Part shown: one piece after another, positions 21,630 through 33,200 of the stretch
How the letters are laid out: each line of letters begins with the position of its first letter
How positions within the stretch are numbered: the stretch's first letter is position 1
NCBI GenBank assembly: GCA_025435555.1
Contig: JAIWWG010000060.1
Location: 124,001-188,000 of the forward strand
Direction: 5' to 3'
Source of the DNA: Chytriomyces cf. hyalinus JEL632
Taxonomy: Eukaryota; Chytridiomycota; Chytridiomycetes; Chytridiales; Chytriomycetaceae
Length of the DNA: 64,000 nucleotides
Made by a program: the position numbers and the translations under genes
The notes under the pieces: model-generated
Told to the model about the DNA's origin: nothing
What the model saw: only the letters and a program-made list of their open reading frames with translations
Database searches by the model: none

Positions 21630-24623
21630 TGTCTAACAGCAACCCACGAATTCCAACTCTTGCCTTGCTCTCTCCCTGTTCATAAACACATCACTTGCTG
21701 CAAACACCATATCATTCAAGTTTTTGGTCAATGGACACATGTCAGGCTCATTGTAGCATGATTCTTCATCAAGAGAGTTGGTTTTCTTCATCCTCAGGGG
21801 TGATATCAGAGAAGTCAGATAATGTTTCAGATACACAGGATGTTGCATCATCATCTTCAGCATTATCAAGATCCTGAGGTTCATTGTGATCCTGCATTTC
21901 TGCATGTTCAAGATCATCTGAAGGAGATATGGTCCCTGTTGTTACAGAAGTATTATCTTGTATCTCTTCATTTGGTGAGGCTTGGACTGAAGTATCTTGT
22001 CCCCCCCCCCCTGAAATGTGGGATCTCAAGTTGTATCTGGGCATACTTTCATCTTCAGACTCAGACTCAGACTCACTAGTACATCCTCTCTTTCTTTTGG
22101 TTGTTAAACCTGAGAATGGAGTGTCATGGAATGTACAATGTGCAATCGTAACAATCCTGTTTGCATGTAAGTCATGTGCAATGCACAGAGAGTTTCCTTC
22201 ATATCCTAAGAATATTCCAGGTGTGCCTCGGTTGTTATAACTACCATGTCTTTGTTCAGGATGTTTCCAAAGTGTGATTTGACATCTAAAAGGGTGGAAG
22301 TTGGTGATGTCAGGTTATGTTCCCACCTATAAACTGTAAGTTGTACTACCCTTTATAGTAGAATGGATAAGTCTATTTCTCACCCAAATAGAGTACGTTA
22401 AAGCATAGCTCATATACTTTTTGGGAAGGTGAGATTGAGCTAATAAGGTGATAGCAGTTGCTTTGTATATACCAAAGTTTTTTTCTACCATCCCAAAGTT
22501 TCTTTCTACCATCCCATTATACTCTTTACTGTATGGTGGACTTGGTTCATTGATGATACTGGGGTCTCTGTTTGCACAGTAGTCAGCAAATCTGTCTTTT
22601 AGTTCTCCACTATCATGTCTGATTGCACCAACCTTGGTTGGTTGTTGAGACTGTTCCCACTCAGATATTATCCTCTTGAGAGCCCCTACTGATTCAGACT
22701 TTAATCTGTGGAATACCACTTCAGTATACTTAGTATAACCATCAACTACTATGGTACCATGCAAGTGCCCTTGAGGAGATTCACAAGGGAGTGGTATACA
22801 ATCTGTATGAATTCTTTCTAAGACCTTTGTTGCAGGTGAAAAAGTTGATGTGAAAGGTTTTTGAACTATCTTCCCAATAGCACATTCAGGACATTCCTCT
22901 ATAGTTTTTGGAATGGTAGTGAATTTGTCTAAGGTTTTTATAAAATGAGACAAGTCTTTATCCTTCAAGGCAGTGTTATTTTCCTTAATGGAGTTCAAGA
23001 TGGTCTTAAAACTAAAATGACCAAACTTATTGTGAACTCTTTTCAGGAACTGGTAATCATCATCTGATTTAGAGATATGTGGGATTTTAGCAATTTTCCC
23101 TGGCAAAACTCTGATAATGTTTACCTCTGCCTCAGCCAATTCATCCTGAGATACCAACAATCTTGGCTTGATGTATCTCTTGGCGCCAGGTGTAGACTCT
23201 CTTTGGATAGTCAATTCAGGTGGCATGGACTTGGTCATAAGCTGGCAAGCATTGACTTTAGCCACTTCAGGGATCTTCCTAAGTGGGGCCATACAGTACA
23301 TGCCTGCAACAACCTTGGCAATTTGGTGTATGGCAGATTCTCCTGCAGCTTGGTAGTTGGCATTGCAGGAGGTTAGGATGATCCTGTCATCTGTTCCATG
23401 TAGCGATGGTGAAGTATCTCTCCCTGAGATCAGACCATTGGACTTGCTTGACTGGCCACTGTTGAGCAGTATTGGCCCATCTTGTGTTCCATTCAGATGT
23501 CATGGAAGATGTCATGGAAGCAAAATCTTTGGAGTTGCAGTGGATAAATAAGGAGTCCAGCATCTCATATAAAGCCTGCTTTCTAGAGAGTGTGGTCTGG
23601 CTGTGCATGACATCCAAGTGCTCTTTCAGAAATGATACCCATTTAGCATGAGCCTGGTGGAGGTTCTTGAATACCCTCAAGTGACTGTCATAGCCAGGAG
23701 TGTGTTCTGGCCTCTTTGTTAAAGAGTCTCTTGTTGGATTCCACTTTGTGTTTGACTTGCTCAAGCTTTAGCTTTTCAACATCCAAATTCAATACAGGTG
23801 GAGTGTCTACTTCCATGTTCTCTGGATTATTAGTCTCTGTGGTAAGAGACATGTTAGCTGGAGTAATAAAAGTAGGTGTACTAATCATACCTTGATTGTT
23901 AGCTCTACTGTTAGCTGTGGTCTGGTCAGGATGTGCACCAGTAGCTTGGGTAGCAGCAGAAATTGCAGCCTGGGTAGCTAAATTCATGACCATATCATGT
24001 TGTTGCTGGTACATGTCTTCCAAGGCCTTGGCAATGGTAGTATGTCTTGCATCAAATTGAGCAGTGGTCTCAGGTTCCACAGGTCTAGAGTTGACAGGAT
24101 GGAAGAGTGTGGTAGTTCCTCTTTTGTCCTTGGAGATGTAGAGTTCTTCACCAGAACCAAACTTCTGCTCAGCAAGCAGAAGGTACTGTCTTATCCAGCT
24201 AGTAAACTCTCCAGCATCAGCATAAGCAGGGAGCTTAGTGAGTTCAGAACTAGAGGTAGTTCCAGAGGTGCTGGAATGTCCAGTTACCTTGGCCATTACA
24301 GCAGCTCCAGCCTTGGTAGTCTTGACCATAGTGAAGGTAGCTACTTGGGCAGCATCCATGCTAACAGTGCCAGCAGAGGGAGTAAGTGCTGCCTCACTGT
24401 GGTAAGTAGTGGCAGGCTTTGTAGGGACCAGCTGCTTCTTGGAAGGGCCCCCTTCAGCAGGATCCTCAGCTTGGTGTCTACTTGGGGCAGGAAGACCACT
24501 AGTAGCAAGACCACTTGGAGCTTGAGGACCACTTGGAGAACAGGAGCCTGAGAGACAGAGGGTGTTTGACATAGCTTCACTGAGACTGGCCATGGCAGCT
24601 TGATCCTTGGTAGAACTTGACAT
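21630..24623 (-). mobile_element. Copia-type (Ty1) retroelement fossil, 5' half: gag and integrase
   Basis: Reading leftward from the 340-bp repeat at 24631-24970: a gag-like chain (MSSSTKDQAAMASLSEAMSN at 24623; later GEFTSWIRQYLLLAEQKFGS), then the GAG-pre-integrase zinc finger (VHNKFGHFSF, CPECAIGKI) and the integrase core (ERIHTDCIPLP, TIVVDGYTKYTEVVFHRLKS, IRHDSGELKDRFADYC, PYSKEYNGMVERNFGM), then a linker with YNLRSH. No reverse transcriptase follows on this side. The fossil is broken, with roughly five or more breaks, but the protein blocks are long and easily recognised, so it is young to middle-aged. Confidence 0.88.
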
Positions 24624-24630
24624 TGTGTGA

Positions 24631-24970
24631 GGTTTTGGTTTCTTGGGCTTTAATGATATTTAGTATCTTAAGGTGAATCACAACACATCAAAACAGCTCT
24701 CCTTATATACATTTTTGGCTCCTATAAAATCTCATTGGGCTTTCTTCAGTTTCACTTTTGAGCCACCCTTTTTTCCATTTCATTTGTCATTTCATTTCTA
24801 CAAATGAGATTTGATGTGAAATCATCTATTTTTCATTTGCAGTTTGAAATTGCTGAAAAAGTGAGTCAGTGCTGACAATTCAGTTTTTCAAGCTGATAAG
24901 TCATTCATTACTGGCTGACAGTTAAGGCTTGTCAATTATAATTAATATCCCCACACTGGGTAAGGTTATT
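24631..24970 (-). repeat. 340-bp LTR-like repeat, left arm of an inverted pair
   Basis: The sequence between GGTTTTGGTTTCTTGGG (24631) and GGTAAGGTTATT (24970) returns in inverted orientation at 26449-28968 with about 98% identity (seven differences counted by eye, all transitions). Read on the minus strand it has TGTGGGGA near one end, TATATAAGG as a TATA box, and the gag start right after it, so it acts as the LTR/promoter of the minus-strand Copia half. The shared stretch runs 19 bases beyond the TGTGGGGA that would be the normal LTR start. Confidence 0.85.
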
Positions 24971-26066
24971 GATGCAAATCCCAAAAGGAATGGAGGTACC
25001 TTCAGAGCACCTCGGCAAGCACCTACAGCTTCTGAAAGCAGTCTACAGCACTCACCAAGCAGCACTCCTATGGGAACAATCTCGCAACTCGCTACTTATT
25101 GAATATGGTTTCATTCAGTGCCCATTTGACAGCAGTTTATTCCTCAAGTGGGTTAACAGCAAAAAACAAAGCCAACTGATCATGAGCTGTTGGCACTCAG
25201 ATGACAGTGACATGAGCGCAGACATTAAGCAAGACGGAATCGACTTCATTTGATGGCTGGAGGAGCGAGTGGAAATCAAAGTCAATGACGCCCTGGAAAG
25301 ACAATTTCTTGGAGTATGTCAAGTTTACAACCCAATTGGAGGAATCATTGAAATGGATCAAGGAGCTTACATCATGGAGATCATCAATAAGTACATGGAC
25401 AAGCCAACTCATCCAAATGGCATGCCCAAAACCAAGTGCACACCATGGCACATATCAACACCAGATGGGTTCGATCTGATGCATGATCCAAGTCCAGATG
25501 ACACAAAGTTCATGAAGACGAAAGACTACAGAGGAGCCATCGGGAGCCTCCAGCACATTCAAAAGACAAGAGCAGCAGACCTCGGATTCTCAATTGGTAA
25601 AGTTGCATCGCATGCAAACAATCCTGGGCAAGTTCACTGGGAAGGCATCCAGAGAATACTAGCGTATCTCAACGGCTCGCAGGACGTCAGACTTCGATTT
25701 GAACAACGAAATCGAATGGAGGCACGAACAATGGTAGTTGATGCGTTCAGCAACACTGACTGGGCAGCGAACCTTCAAACATGACAGTCAGTATCAGGAG
25801 TGGCAATTCTGATAAATGGTTGTGGTGTTGTGGTCAGTTCAACAAATCAGAAGATGGTGGCAGACTCAACCATGGCAGCTGAAACAATCGCGATAGCCAA
25901 AGCAGGAAAGTCAGTGTCATGGGTCGGGAATATTCTTAAATGGTTCAGATACAATCAAGATCTACCTAATTCTCCCCAATTCATCTCTTATTCTCTACTG
26001 CAGATAAAGAAGAGTCACTCGCCTCACCATTCCACCAACCTCAATATATATGGGCATGAATTATGA
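24971..26066 (+). mobile_element. Copia-type retroelement fossil, 3' half: reverse transcriptase end and RNase H
   Basis: Plus-strand Copia sequence that begins abruptly inside the reverse transcriptase (MQIPKGMEVPSEHLGKHLQL, then AALLWEQSRNSLLIEYGF, CPFDSSLFLKW). It continues through ALERQFLGVCQ, the connection region TKDYRGAIGSLQHI, and RNase H (VVDAFSNTDWAAN, VAILINGCGVVVSS, STMAAETIAIAKAGK). Its missing upstream part would be gag and integrase, which lie inverted on the other side of the 340-bp repeat. Broken, with a few breaks. It may be the other half of the same element or a second copy. Confidence 0.85.
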
Positions 26067-26448
26067 CATTGAGTAGGGTAAACATGTAGTAGATACTATA
26101 ACAAGGAATGAATACATGAATACTTGTATTCTATAAAGGGCGCAGACTTGTAGATGACAATAGCTTATTCCACTACATGATTTCAACTATTCTTGCTCTG
26201 ATCAAGCATAAATATGGTTGGAAAGCAAATGTATGGAATTTATGTGATTCTGGTTTAGTTATTAAGGTTCGCAACCAAAGACCCACAGGTCACTGGTTCA
26301 ACCCATACTGCTGCCAACTTCATGCAGCTATCTTCTGATCTTTATAGAGAAATAAGCAGAAGAAGAAGAAATAAAAAAATCAACTTGGAAAAGTATTCTA
26401 TTACTACTTTTGTATGACCAACATGTCAAGCTAGTCAAGCAATTAATT
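26067..26448. other. Spacer between RNase H remains and right LTR-like arm
   Basis: About 380 AT-rich bases with no protein-like frame. It includes a purine-rich stretch near 26353-26375 (agaagaagaagaaataaaaa type), which could be the old polypurine tract region of the plus-strand element, though it is some 75 bp from the repeat. Confidence 0.4.
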
Positions 26449-26590
26449 AATAACCTTACCCAGTGTGGGGACACTAATTATAATTGACAAGCCTTAACTG
26501 TTAGCCAGTAATGAATGACTTATCAGCTTGAAAAACTGAATTATCAGCACTGACTCACTTTTTCAGCAATTTCAAACTGCAAATGAAAAA

Positions 26591-28762
26591 GGAAAAATTT
26601 ATTTCCCCCCCCCCCCCCCAAAATGGTTATTTCCCCCCCCCCCCCCCCCCCCCCCCTCCTGCCTACGTCCGAATCCCCGCCAAAACATGAAAGAAAATCA
26701 AGCGAAAAATAAAGGAAAATCAAGTGAAAAATCAAGGAAAATCCAGCAAAAAATAAAGAAAATTAAGATCACTTTTACTGATTGCATGTCCTAGCATTGT
26801 GTCCATTGATGCCACAGTTGCTGCACTTATTCCCAGTGACGTATTCAAACTGGGACTTGTGCCTTTGGCTTGCCCTTTTGACCAATCCTGCTGGTCGACC
26901 ACGTTTCTTTGTCGATGGAACAGGATTCAAGAGAGATTGTGCTGGACGCTCCGTGACTTCCTGCAAGTGTGCCAGTAATGTTGGAACTTGATCATCGTCA
27001 ATTGTGTACAGCTTCTCCTGAATCTGCTGCAATGCCTTACTCCTTGGAGACAATGGTGCTGACACAACAGGTGGCAATGGCGGTGCAGTGGCAGTAGCAT
27101 TGAAGAGTGGATTTTGCTGCAAAGACCATTGTGCATGCACGTCATTGAGAGTAAATTGACCTCTCTCCTGCACTTTGATTGCAATTTCATGCTTGCAAGG
27201 GAGCCCATAAACCCGTCGGAATTCACCAGTGCATTGATCCAGCTCTGTTGTTTTCAAAGCCTCTTCATACTGGCACAGCATTTTATCAAGAGCAAAGTGA
27301 GAGATGTTTTTGACCAACAGTTGCATGAAAGGAAGACCATGTCAATGGGCAATGACCAGTTTTTCACATTCCATTGTAGCGTTCAACATGGTGAACTGGG
27401 TTTCCAGCAGGTTCATAAGGTTTTTCAAAACCATGAGCAGATCACCGTTGGCAATTTTAAGGTACCGCTTAACGACAAAGTGGCTCCCTTCTCCTCTTGA
27501 CGTGGATGATGTTCCAAAGTGGGAGTACTGGCTTGTCCAACAGCGCACAATCTTCTCCTTGTGAATGATCCAGGTCCGAAACAAATAATCCACAGCTGCT
27601 TGATGCGTAGGGTTCCACTTCAGGACAAAGGTACTCCAAACAGAGTGAAACTGATCAACATCTGAAGCATACAGCACTTCATTCCACCCTTCCGTAAAGG
27701 TATCAAACGTGTCTGCAACCCATCCAAACTTTTTGCAATTGGCTACGACGTTTTTGTTGACATGCCAGATACACAGAAGGTTTTTCGACGCTGGAAATAC
27801 TGCAGTGATGGCATTCATCAATGACAATTCATGGTCAGTAACAATGACTGCAGGCACGACAACAACTGAGAATGCCTGCAAAGCCCAGGTGTACTCTGCT
27901 TCAGTTTCATCACATAAAAATGCAAATCCAGCGTTGAAACTTTCAAACGTCGCAGTGATTCCAACAATATTAAGCAGTGGCATGCCAAAGCGATTCGTCT
28001 TGTAGGTACAGTCCATGACAAAAGTGCTTGAGAACCATCTGGCAAGATTCACAGATGCCTGATGGGTGAAGAAGAGCCCAGTGACCGATCCAGCATCATC
28101 ATCAACCTTGAGGTTGTAAATAAAGTCACCAGCACTGATTGTTTCATACAATGCTTGATCAACCAGCAAGGAAGTTTTTTCATGCAGCAGCTCTTTCATT
28201 GCTGATCTCAGTTCGCGTTGTCCATTGGTTGCCATGGTTGTTCTTCAAGTATGTCAGAATTGTTGAATTTGATGAGCCAGCTTCTGCAAGTGCCCGCACA
28301 ACAGGTTTTTTGACAGCTGTGAGCTTCCGCGCAGTGGAATAGCCACCAATGTTCAATGGCAGTGGGTGATTGTGCGACTCATCCACATTCAAAACAGTCC
28401 ATCTCCCAGCTTGCAGCCTGGCCACAACCTTGAATGGGCATCCCAGTAATCGACTTGAGGCATTGCGCTGACAAGATTCGTTTGTGAGTTGCAGTCAGTT
28501 TTCATACTCGCCACCATGATAACACTTGAAGATAACTCTTCGTTGATCACTGTGCTTGTGGAGTGTGACAGATACCCCCAGGCCAATGTAGTGCACCTTG
28601 ACTGCTTTGACTAGTTCTTGGCGGTCAGCGAAAGAAGGGATGTTCATTTTAGACAAAATTTAAATTTATTTATTTATGCGTAACGGCAGATTCGGACTGG
28701 GGGCGGGGGGGGGGGGGGGGGGGGGGAAATAACCATTTTGGGGGGGGGAAATAAATTTTTCC
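26591..28762. mobile_element. Mutator-like element (MULE) with 8-bp target duplication and poly-C/G termini
   Basis: 2,172-bp DNA transposon flanked by ATGAAAAA (26583-26590 and 28763-28770). The termini are inverted repeats starting GGAAAAATTTATTTCC, then a C run, AAAATGGTTATTTCC, a second longer C run, and TCCGAATC; the other end is the complement with G runs. It carries one minus-strand transposase gene. The intact terminal repeats and exact duplication indicate a late insertion, after the Copia-type repeats were already in place. Confidence 0.93.
26775..28647 (-). pseudogene. MULE transposase with SWIM and CCHC zinc fingers, interrupted
   Basis: Starts at 28647 (MNIPSFADRQELVKAVKVHY). 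An N-terminal FAR1/FLYWCH-like zinc region (CYHGGEYEN, LGCPFKVVARLQAGRW, DESHNHPLPLN) is followed by the MULE catalytic domain: VMDCTYKTNRFGMPLLNIVG with the first Asp, VIVTDHELSLMNAI with the second, and the EAEYTWALQAF region. The C-terminal SWIM finger is CTGEFRRVYGLPCKHEIAI, and the CCHC knuckle is KCSNCGINGHNARTC. Interruptions: TGA at 28495-28497, TGA at 27342-27344 (between LVIAH and HGLPF), and a frame change near 28190-28235. About 620 residues in total, normal for the family. It looks recently silenced. Confidence 0.9.
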
Positions 28763-28986
28763 ATGAAAAATAGATGATTTCACATCAAATTTTATTTGTA
28801 GGAATGAAATGACAAATGAAATGGAAAAAAGGGTGGCTCAAAAGTGAAACTGAAGAAAGCCCAATGAGATTTTATAGGAGCCAAAAATGTATATAAGGAG
28901 AGCTGTTTTGATGTGTTGTGATTCACCTTAAGATACTAAATATCATTAAAGCCCAAGAAACCAAAACCAAACAAGGTCCACTCAAA

Positions 28987-30091
28987 TTAGCCAAAGATGC
29001 AGTCCAATTTGATGTGAACTGTATCAACAGTAATCGGGAAGCCAGGACATGCGGAACTATTTTTCACCATAGACGCGAGAATTGCTGGTTTTTTCGACCA
29101 AATGAAGAAAATGGTGGGCATTTAATAATGAGACGACCTTGCTTATTGACCCGGCATTTTGAATCTTTCGATCCGATATTTTCATCAAACACAATTCTGG
29201 AATTCTTCAGACAAATATTAGTAGTCAAAGAAAAACTTCAATTTAAAAAATCTTACCAAAGCTGGATTCAAAATAATGCTATGATTTGCTTCTTCTTCCC
29301 CAACAGTGATGTCCATTGCAGCCTGTTTTTTTAAAAAAGAAAAAAAAAGGGGGGAAATTTAAGAAAGGTCATCGTTTTATAGCAGTTTTCAAGAGAAATC
29401 ATGTGACATACCTGAGGAGTAGCGATGAAGTCATTTATGAGAGGGGTGATAGGCAGTGTTGTTTGTGAGAAAGATGGCTATTGGGAACAGAGAATATTTT
29501 GTGTTTAAGAAATGCAAAAAAAAAAAAAAAAGAAATCAAAATTGGCTTAGTCTGTGGAGATGTCCGTAGGTCCAAGAAGTGACTCACGCTCTTGCGCAGA
29601 AACATCTCGTGACAAGTGGCTTTGCCCCTATAGAACTCAGCTCTACTACCCAATCTCAATAAAGTGAACATCATGCATCGGCGGACATTCCCGTAAATGG
29701 GGCCAAGTCAACAATCTGAGGCAATGGTAGAGTAGTTCAGTTGCACAGCCACGAGCCATACCATGGATTCATTCTACGAGCAGCACTTTTGTCCAAGGAT
29801 GCCTGAACATGATAATGTGTCATACCACGCCACTGACAGCGGGAAACAGAGAAGATGGCAATAAAGAAGAAGGAGAAGACGAAGAAGAAGAAGGAGGCAT
29901 TGCTGATGCTGACACAGGAGAGTCTGTGTTTGGTTTTGTTAAATAGTGAAACATTACGATGTAATAATAGCCAAATAACCGTCGTCTGGTTTCGCCTTCT
30001 TCATTGGACAAGAGAATGATGAGGATGCATGCATTGTTGTTGTCGTGGGTGCAGCAGGCGCTGGTGTGAAGTCGTTTGTGAGCGTGTTCAT
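28987..30091 (-). CDS. Unidentified multi-exon gene next to the transposon island
   Basis: A tentative gene. Exon 1 (29980-30091) reads MNTLTNDFTPAPAAPTTTTM then SFSCPMKKAKPDD and joins in phase to a Ser/Pro-rich exon (29826-29923). Further coding-like exons carry GNVRRCMMFTLLRLGSRAEF with YRGKATCHEMFLRKS, PSFSQTTLPITPLINDFIAT, AAMDITVGEEEANHSIILNP, IVFDENIGSKDSKCRVNKQ and ILASMVKNSSACPGFPITVD with a stop at 28987. Donor and acceptor sites fit for most joints (for example CAG|GTATGT after FIATPQ), but the joint between exons 2 and 3 does not resolve cleanly. No family recognised. The Copia-type repeat ends only 18 bp after the stop, so the insertion replaced the 3' flank. Confidence 0.35.
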
Positions 30092-30279
30092 TTTGTAGTT
30101 ATTTTTAATACAAAAAATCCAGTTTTTTAGACTTTTTCGTCCACATGAACAACGCAATCATCTATCCTTAAAACCAATTACAGTATCGTTCACTGGCTCC
30201 CCAGTGAACAATCCTCACACCATTCAAAGTTGAGTTGATTCGTCACTTGCGGAAGGGGTCAAAAAAAAACATTTGATAA

Positions 30280-33200
30280 ATGTCGCTCATTCTGAATGCC
30301 CATGTTGCGGCACTAAGGCGACATGCAATAGAGGCGCGCACGATGCATAACCTTCTTCAGAGCGCAAAAAGCCGGCGCATGTCGCTCGCCATCAGCCGAA
30401 TACCTTCGATACCACCCAAGCATTATAATCTATTCAGACCCTTCGAGAGACCCGGGATGCATCCAGCGACCTTCAATCCATGCATTTTATTTACCACCGT
30501 CGCATTCACGGGTCCGCAGTCACTCGCTCGACCAAGGGACCTGCCTGGACCCGATGAAAGGACAACCATACGATCTCGATATTCAGCGAGAGAAGATGCA
30601 GGTATGCATGCATTCCATCAGTCTTGTCCAGCCATCTTGTCGCGCTCTGCTTACTGTCCTCTCGTTGAACACGGCGGAACACAGCTATTTTGAACGTTAT
30701 GAACGATGCTGCGCTCATGGAAAAGCTTCGCGCAGGCAGAGGTACGATGGAGCGGCTCATCCGTCGTTTCGATGCACTAAAAAACCGCACGCTGGAATCC
30801 ATTTAGGAAGCAAAGATGGAGTTTGTGCATATGTGCAAAAGTACATTCTCCCAAATCGCAACCGAGGCTCCATAAACTACCGCGTTCGATTACTCAAATC
30901 CAGAATGTCAAGGTTTTCATCCATCGTCGCCACTGCTGCTTTGAGCGCCAACACCAACGAATCCAAACCCGAAAAACTTGCTCGAACGAAAAGAATAGCA
31001 GACTGGACCCCCGAACTCTCAAAACAGCTGATTGCCGCTGTGGAAATGTATGGGCCAAAGTGGGCCATGATTGCGAACGATGAGCCCTTCAAAGGATTCC
31101 GGTCAGACTTTTTGTATGAAGCGTATTGGGTGTCCATGGCGAACGCGAAACTGTTTGACGACGAGGTCGTAGACGCTGACACGAAACTTAACATGCGCAA
31201 AAAGCGCGGCGTGAAATTAGTGTGGACAAAAGAACTGGACGAGCTTTTACTGCATCATATGACGAAACTGGGTGTGCAAATTCGAAATCCATGGGTCCAA
31301 CTGGCTCAGAAGAAGGAATTCGAGCAGTTTACACCAAAACAAATCTTTGCGCATTGGCACGAAGTTGTGGATCCTTACAAGGCTGTATTGAAGGACCGCG
31401 GTGGTCGGGGAGTGGAAGATGACGGAAATGCACCTCCAAGCAGTTCTTTCATAGTTTCGGTGTGGACGCCAGAAGAGGATGCCATTTTATTGAAAGCCTA
31501 TGAAGAGTACAGTTGAGTCAGCTTTTTTCCTGCTGGGATATTGAAGATACCTTGCACATCAGTTATGGTCTTTATTGACAACCATTTTTCATCCAGGGAA
31601 ACACATGCCGACAAACAACATCGAAGGCCCCACCCGCATCAACCTCGCCAGCATAAGTGGACCTTCAGCTGTCCGATTCTCACTCATCCGCGCACATCAT
31701 CCAGAGCTAGCAAAATACTCAACCGGACAAATCAGTCAGCGCATCAACCGCCTGTATCAGGCTCAAGCGAAAACTATACCATGGACACCCGAAGAAGACA
31801 AGCGTATCCTGCAATTTAAAACTCGATATCCTATAAAAACGCCATGGCGGCTATTTTATCAGCTGAAAGTTGAGAGGGAGAATTTTGCAGCAGGACGACA
31901 GCAAAGTAACCTGCCAGCCTTGGGAGACGTCTGCTCAGACCATGGAGTGTTTGCCACAATCGTTCCTGCGAGTCAGGCGTCCGGTGTCATGTCAAGCGCC
32001 ATGCTGGAAGATGACGACTCCGAAACCATACAAACAGCAAATTCGCCGATATGGAGGACCCCGATGAGTCTATATATGCGAGAAAAGCAACTCAACCGTC
32101 CTGAGACAGTACCTGGAAAGTTTTCGGAGGAGGAAAACGCCGTGTTGGTAAAAATGTTTCGTGAATTGAACGGGAACTTGTTTTCTCTCAATTCTCGCGA
32201 AAACAAGGATGTCGATGGAAACACGATTGACTTTTATGACTTTTTGGCCTCCGACAAATTTGTACCCAGCACTTGGCGTCACATTGCTTCGGCACTGAAT
32301 CGTGATCCGAGGCGCATTCGACCAGCAGCTCATAAAATCTGGGATTCCACGGTCGGCGCAAATACAGATGCACCAACAGCCATTAACCCAGTGACTTCCA
32401 AAAAAATGAAATCACAGTACCTTCACCACTGGGACGCCATCCGAGAATTCTTGGATACTGTAGCGAGAAGTGCAAAACCGCCGGTAACTGCTCGTCTTAT
32501 TTATTTATTTAGTTTATTTCCTTTGTTTTCTTCCACTGCTTTCCTTTCCCTTCAACTTAACTTCCACTTACCATGCAATTTTTACAATGTTCAGTGGAAT
32601 CATCTATCGAAGGTCGTCAAAGTGCCCGCAAACCTGCTCCGCAGCCATGTATACCGCCAATCCGTCAGCCTCCCTCTCTGGAACCAAACCGCCGACACCC
32701 TCCTCATATCATCTGTAACAAAAATCCTCCAAAACACCCTTCTCGCGAAGGACGCGGACGGAAAATGGCACCTGCAGTACATACCACCGCTTGCAAAACG
32801 AAAAAGCACCATCTGGCCTCTACCCGCGCCGTTCTTGGATCATGTCAAGAGTCTTGAAAAAGGTTCAATTCGTGCTGTGTTACTGCGGGATGGGATGAAT
32901 GGCGTCGATCTTGCACGAGAAACGGAAGCAGCAGTCCAAAAACGCGTAACAGAAGCATATAAAAAGGCTGGGTTGGCTGAGGGAACAGACTTTTGGCCAA
33001 ACTTGCAACAAGACGCGAAGCTGAATTCTCAAAAGAAGAGTACCTTGATTACTGTTGCGGATGTTTCGCCCATACATGGAGGAATTTCAAAGAAACGCAC
33101 TGAAGCATTGATGGAGCACCATCACTTGCTCGCCACCCATGTAATCTTGTGGGATCTGGTTGCTCTCGAGTTGAATGGGAAACTCAAGGACTTGTGGTTT

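Larger units (their letters stand above)
19935..21630. other. AT-rich block of compact small genes, possible old viral insertion
   Basis: From the right end of the Harbinger element to the Copia remains, base composition falls clearly (long A/T runs, few G/C). The coding style also changes: intron-free small frames lie nearly end to end, two of them overlapping by 4 bp tail to tail. The frames use AT-ending codons and Asn/Lys/Ile-rich proteins, unlike the host genes on either side. This looks like a piece of a compact AT-rich genome, such as an integrated DNA virus or a large self-replicating element. No hallmark protein (capsid, polymerase, packaging ATPase) is visible, so the origin is unproven. 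At least the right part looks broken. Confidence 0.45.
26449..28968 (+). repeat. 340-bp LTR-like repeat, right arm, split by a Mutator-like element
   Basis: Two pieces, 26449-26590 (142 bp) and 28771-28968 (198 bp), together exactly 340 bp, match the reverse complement of 24631-24970. Between them sits the Mutator-like element, with the 8-bp site ATGAAAAA present on both sides. The repeat therefore existed first and was later split. The arm ends 18 bp from the stop codon of the neighbouring minus-strand gene candidate. Confidence 0.88.

Noticed and set aside
26604-26656. Poly-C runs as assembly gaps or low-quality sequence
   Set aside because: The same motif order appears in complement at the other end of the MULE (28698-28748), so the tracts are part of the terminal repeats, although exact run lengths may be imprecise.
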